This document shows positions 62,741 through 64,000 of a stretch of 64,000 bases of DNA, in pieces. The notes beneath the pieces were generated by a model that saw only the letters and a program-made list of their open reading frames with translations, had not been told where the DNA came from and ran no database searches. This DNA is from Microbulbifer harenosus (GTDB lineage Bacteria > Pseudomonadota > Gammaproteobacteria > Pseudomonadales > Cellvibrionaceae): positions 248,001-312,000 of the forward strand of contig NZ_VANI01000009.1 of the NCBI RefSeq assembly GCF_005771435.1, read 5' to 3'. Each line of letters starts with the position of its first letter. Within the stretch, counting starts at the first letter, position 1. The position numbers were made by a program, and so were the translations under genes.

Positions 62741-64000
62741 TTAGTGGTCCATGCGTTTTTTGGTTTTATTGGTCGCCTGGGCCGTTGTGGGGTCATCCGG
62801 CCAGAAGTGTTTCTGGTATTTGATGCGCAACTCTTTTTTCACCTCCTGATAGGTATTTCTCCAGAAACTCGCCAGATCCCGCGTAACCTGTACCGGGCGA
62901 TGGGCGGGGGAGAGCAGGTGAATCATCAGCGGATAGCGGCCATGGAGGATGGCTGGTGTTTGCGCAAGGCCGAACATCTCCTGCAGGCGCACGGCCAGCA
63001 CCGGAGGAGTTTCGCGGTATTGAATGGCGATGCGCGAACCACTGGGAACCGCGACATGGCTGGGTGCCAGTTCGTCAATCCGTTGTTGGGTGGACCATTC
63101 CAGCTGCGATTGCAGGATGTTCTTCAGATCCAGTTGTTTTAAATGATCCAGTTTGCTGAAACCACTCAAATGTGGCAGCAGCCATTCATCCATTGTTTCC
63201 AGCAGTGCAGTGTCGCTCCAATCGGGAAGTGCCAGCGTATCCACCAGATCACCAAAATGCTCGCGCTGGCTATGTAAAAAACGTACCCGCTCCAGAATAC
63301 ACTCCGCCTCGTTGCTCCACGAGAGCGCGCGCAACCCAATTTGGCGGATGGCGTCCAGAAGGGCGCGGCTTAAAAGTGCCGGGGAAATATCCTGTGCTGG
63401 CTTTTCTTCCATTACCAGCTTGCCGAGCCTTGTCTGAATGCTGGCAATTGCGCGTCCGGTACTGTTGTCCCAGCGCACAAATTCATCGGTTTCGACGAGC
63501 TCGGCAAAATATTCGTACAGTGCCTCACTGCTGATACGGGCCGCCAGCTGAATGCGTGCATCGCGACCCTGCCCGTCGAGATCGGCAATGACAATATACC
63601 CCTGTAGCGCGAGCTCGTCGTCGTGGGAGAAATGCGCACCGCGCCCGTTTGACAACAGGAAGCGCCGCTCGCGGTCGCGGCGGCTTTTGGCAATCCGATC
63701 CGGGTAGGCGAAACCGAGCAGTACACCGGTGGTGTCGTACGGGTCCGGTGCCTGGGTGGCTCTATGCGCGTTACCGGCCAGTTGTGCACGCCAGGATGCT
63801 GCCTGCTGGCGAATTCGCTGGATTGCGGCGAAATCTGCGCTGCTGTTTCTGGAAGTGCCGTTCAGCACTTCCATGCGCTTGTGAATATCCCTGTCCCAGC
63901 GCTGCTCCCCGCGGAAAATATCTCGCTCGGATAACAGGGCCGCAAGTAGGGTGGCGGGTTCTTCAAGGCCAAGCTCAACACTTTTCAGCATCATGTGTGC
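62741..64000 (-). CDS. hrpB: ATP-dependent helicase HrpB, C-terminal part (partial)
   Basis: The frame is open to the right edge. The visible 419 residues include LGFAYPDRIAKSRRDRERRFLLSNGRGAHF and the HrpB C-terminal domain with HGRYPLMIHLLSPAHRPVQVTRDLASFW and YPKHFWPDDP-like KHFWPDDPTTA at the end. HrpB is a DEAH/RHA-type RNA helicase; the ATPase motifs lie beyond the window. Function in vivo is unclear. Confidence 0.94.
   Translation of the reverse strand, partial: AHMMLKSVELGLEEPATLLAALLSERDIFRGEQRWDRDIHKRMEVLNGTSRNSSADFAAIQRIRQQAASWRAQLAGNAHRATQAPDPYDTTGVLLGFAYPDRIAKSRRDRERRFLLSNGRGAHFSHDDELALQGYIVIADLDGQGRDARIQLAARISSEALYEYFAELVETDEFVRWDNSTGRAIASIQTRLGKLVMEEKPAQDISPALLSRALLDAIRQIGLRALSWSNEAECILERVRFLHSQREHFGDLVDTLALPDWSDTALLETMDEWLLPHLSGFSKLDHLKQLDLKNILQSQLEWSTQQRIDELAPSHVAVPSGSRIAIQYRETPPVLAVRLQEMFGLAQTPAILHGRYPLMIHLLSPAHRPVQVTRDLASFWRNTYQEVKKELRIKYQKHFWPDDPTTAQATNKTKKRMDH

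Noticed and set aside
62621..62823. Plus-strand frame with AGGAG upstream between the GH16 and hrpB genes
   Set aside because: Overlaps the hrpB 3' end and the residues look like non-coding translation; kept only as a note.
1..64000. CRISPR array, prophage, transposase or integrase genes
   Set aside because: No regularly spaced direct repeats and no mobile-element protein motif seen in any frame.

Overview
The window is a contiguous piece of a GC-rich gammaproteobacterial chromosome with ordinary housekeeping content. It has no phage, plasmid, rRNA, tRNA or CRISPR signal that I can see. The gene set points to a marine, polysaccharide-using member of the Cellvibrionales, most like Microbulbifer or a close relative. 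This is inferred from the secreted CBM6/crystallin/GH16 laminarinase-like enzyme, the GreB, RsmJ, CmoA/B/M, NfuA, MetH and SlyX set, PhhA with a TyrR-type regulator, and the siroheme sulfite reductase with a DUF934 partner. No species assignment can be made from sequence reading alone.

Layout. 1-1.4 kb: the end of an XdhC-type protein, an unknown protein and a MobA/MocA-like nucleotidyltransferase (molybdoenzyme maturation). 1.7-3.3 kb: a secreted PEBP-fold protein and an AraC regulator, tied together by a 24-bp direct repeat. 3.4-7.6 kb: greB translationally coupled to an S9 peptidase, then an AGCS amino-acid:cation symporter. 7.8-13.3 kb: an 872-residue membrane protein that looks like a catalytically dead M48 peptidase, YciH/SUI1, a voltage-gated-type K+ channel with a zinc ribbon, a class-C beta-lactamase-like hydrolase and SlyX. 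13.3-17.4 kb: a gene-free stretch with DnaA-box matches, an OmpA-family lipoprotein, an NTR/TIMP-like lipoprotein, a low-complexity anchored protein, a STAS-like protein and RsmJ.

17.4-25.5 kb: L-serine dehydratase, then CmoB, CmoA, an M16C peptidase and CmoM. All three enzymes that finish the wobble-uridine cmo5U/mcmo5U modification lie within about 6.5 kb. 25.5-32.3 kb: a DnaJ-domain membrane protein, a porin, a methyltransferase, MsrA, a mercaptopyruvate-type sulfurtransferase, a lipoprotein alpha/beta hydrolase and a UPF0126 membrane protein. 32.5-41.6 kb: glutaryl-CoA dehydrogenase, a complete tripartite RND efflux operon and a CPA2 cation:proton antiporter. 41.9-48.7 kb: a class V aminotransferase and its Lrp-type regulator, phenylalanine hydroxylase divergent from TyrR with a TyrR box between them, DUF962 and a CaiB-type CoA transferase. 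49.1-57.6 kb: sulfite reductase plus DUF934, DUF2970, MetH, a DJ-1/PfpI protein and NfuA. 57.7-64 kb: a GH114-like lipoprotein, an SDR divergent from a LysR regulator, the GH16 enzyme and the C-terminal part of HrpB, which runs off the right edge.

The most unusual non-coding signal is a family of four hairpin elements (32.4, 40.1, 40.3 and 41.8 kb). Each has a long outer stem whose sequence differs completely from copy to copy, enclosing a conserved core of two small hairpins. Two of them bracket the antiporter gene in opposite orientation. A separate doublet of Pseudomonas-REP-like hairpins lies at 52.1-52.3 kb. The strongest protein-level oddity is the pseudo-M48 protein at 7.8-10.4 kb.
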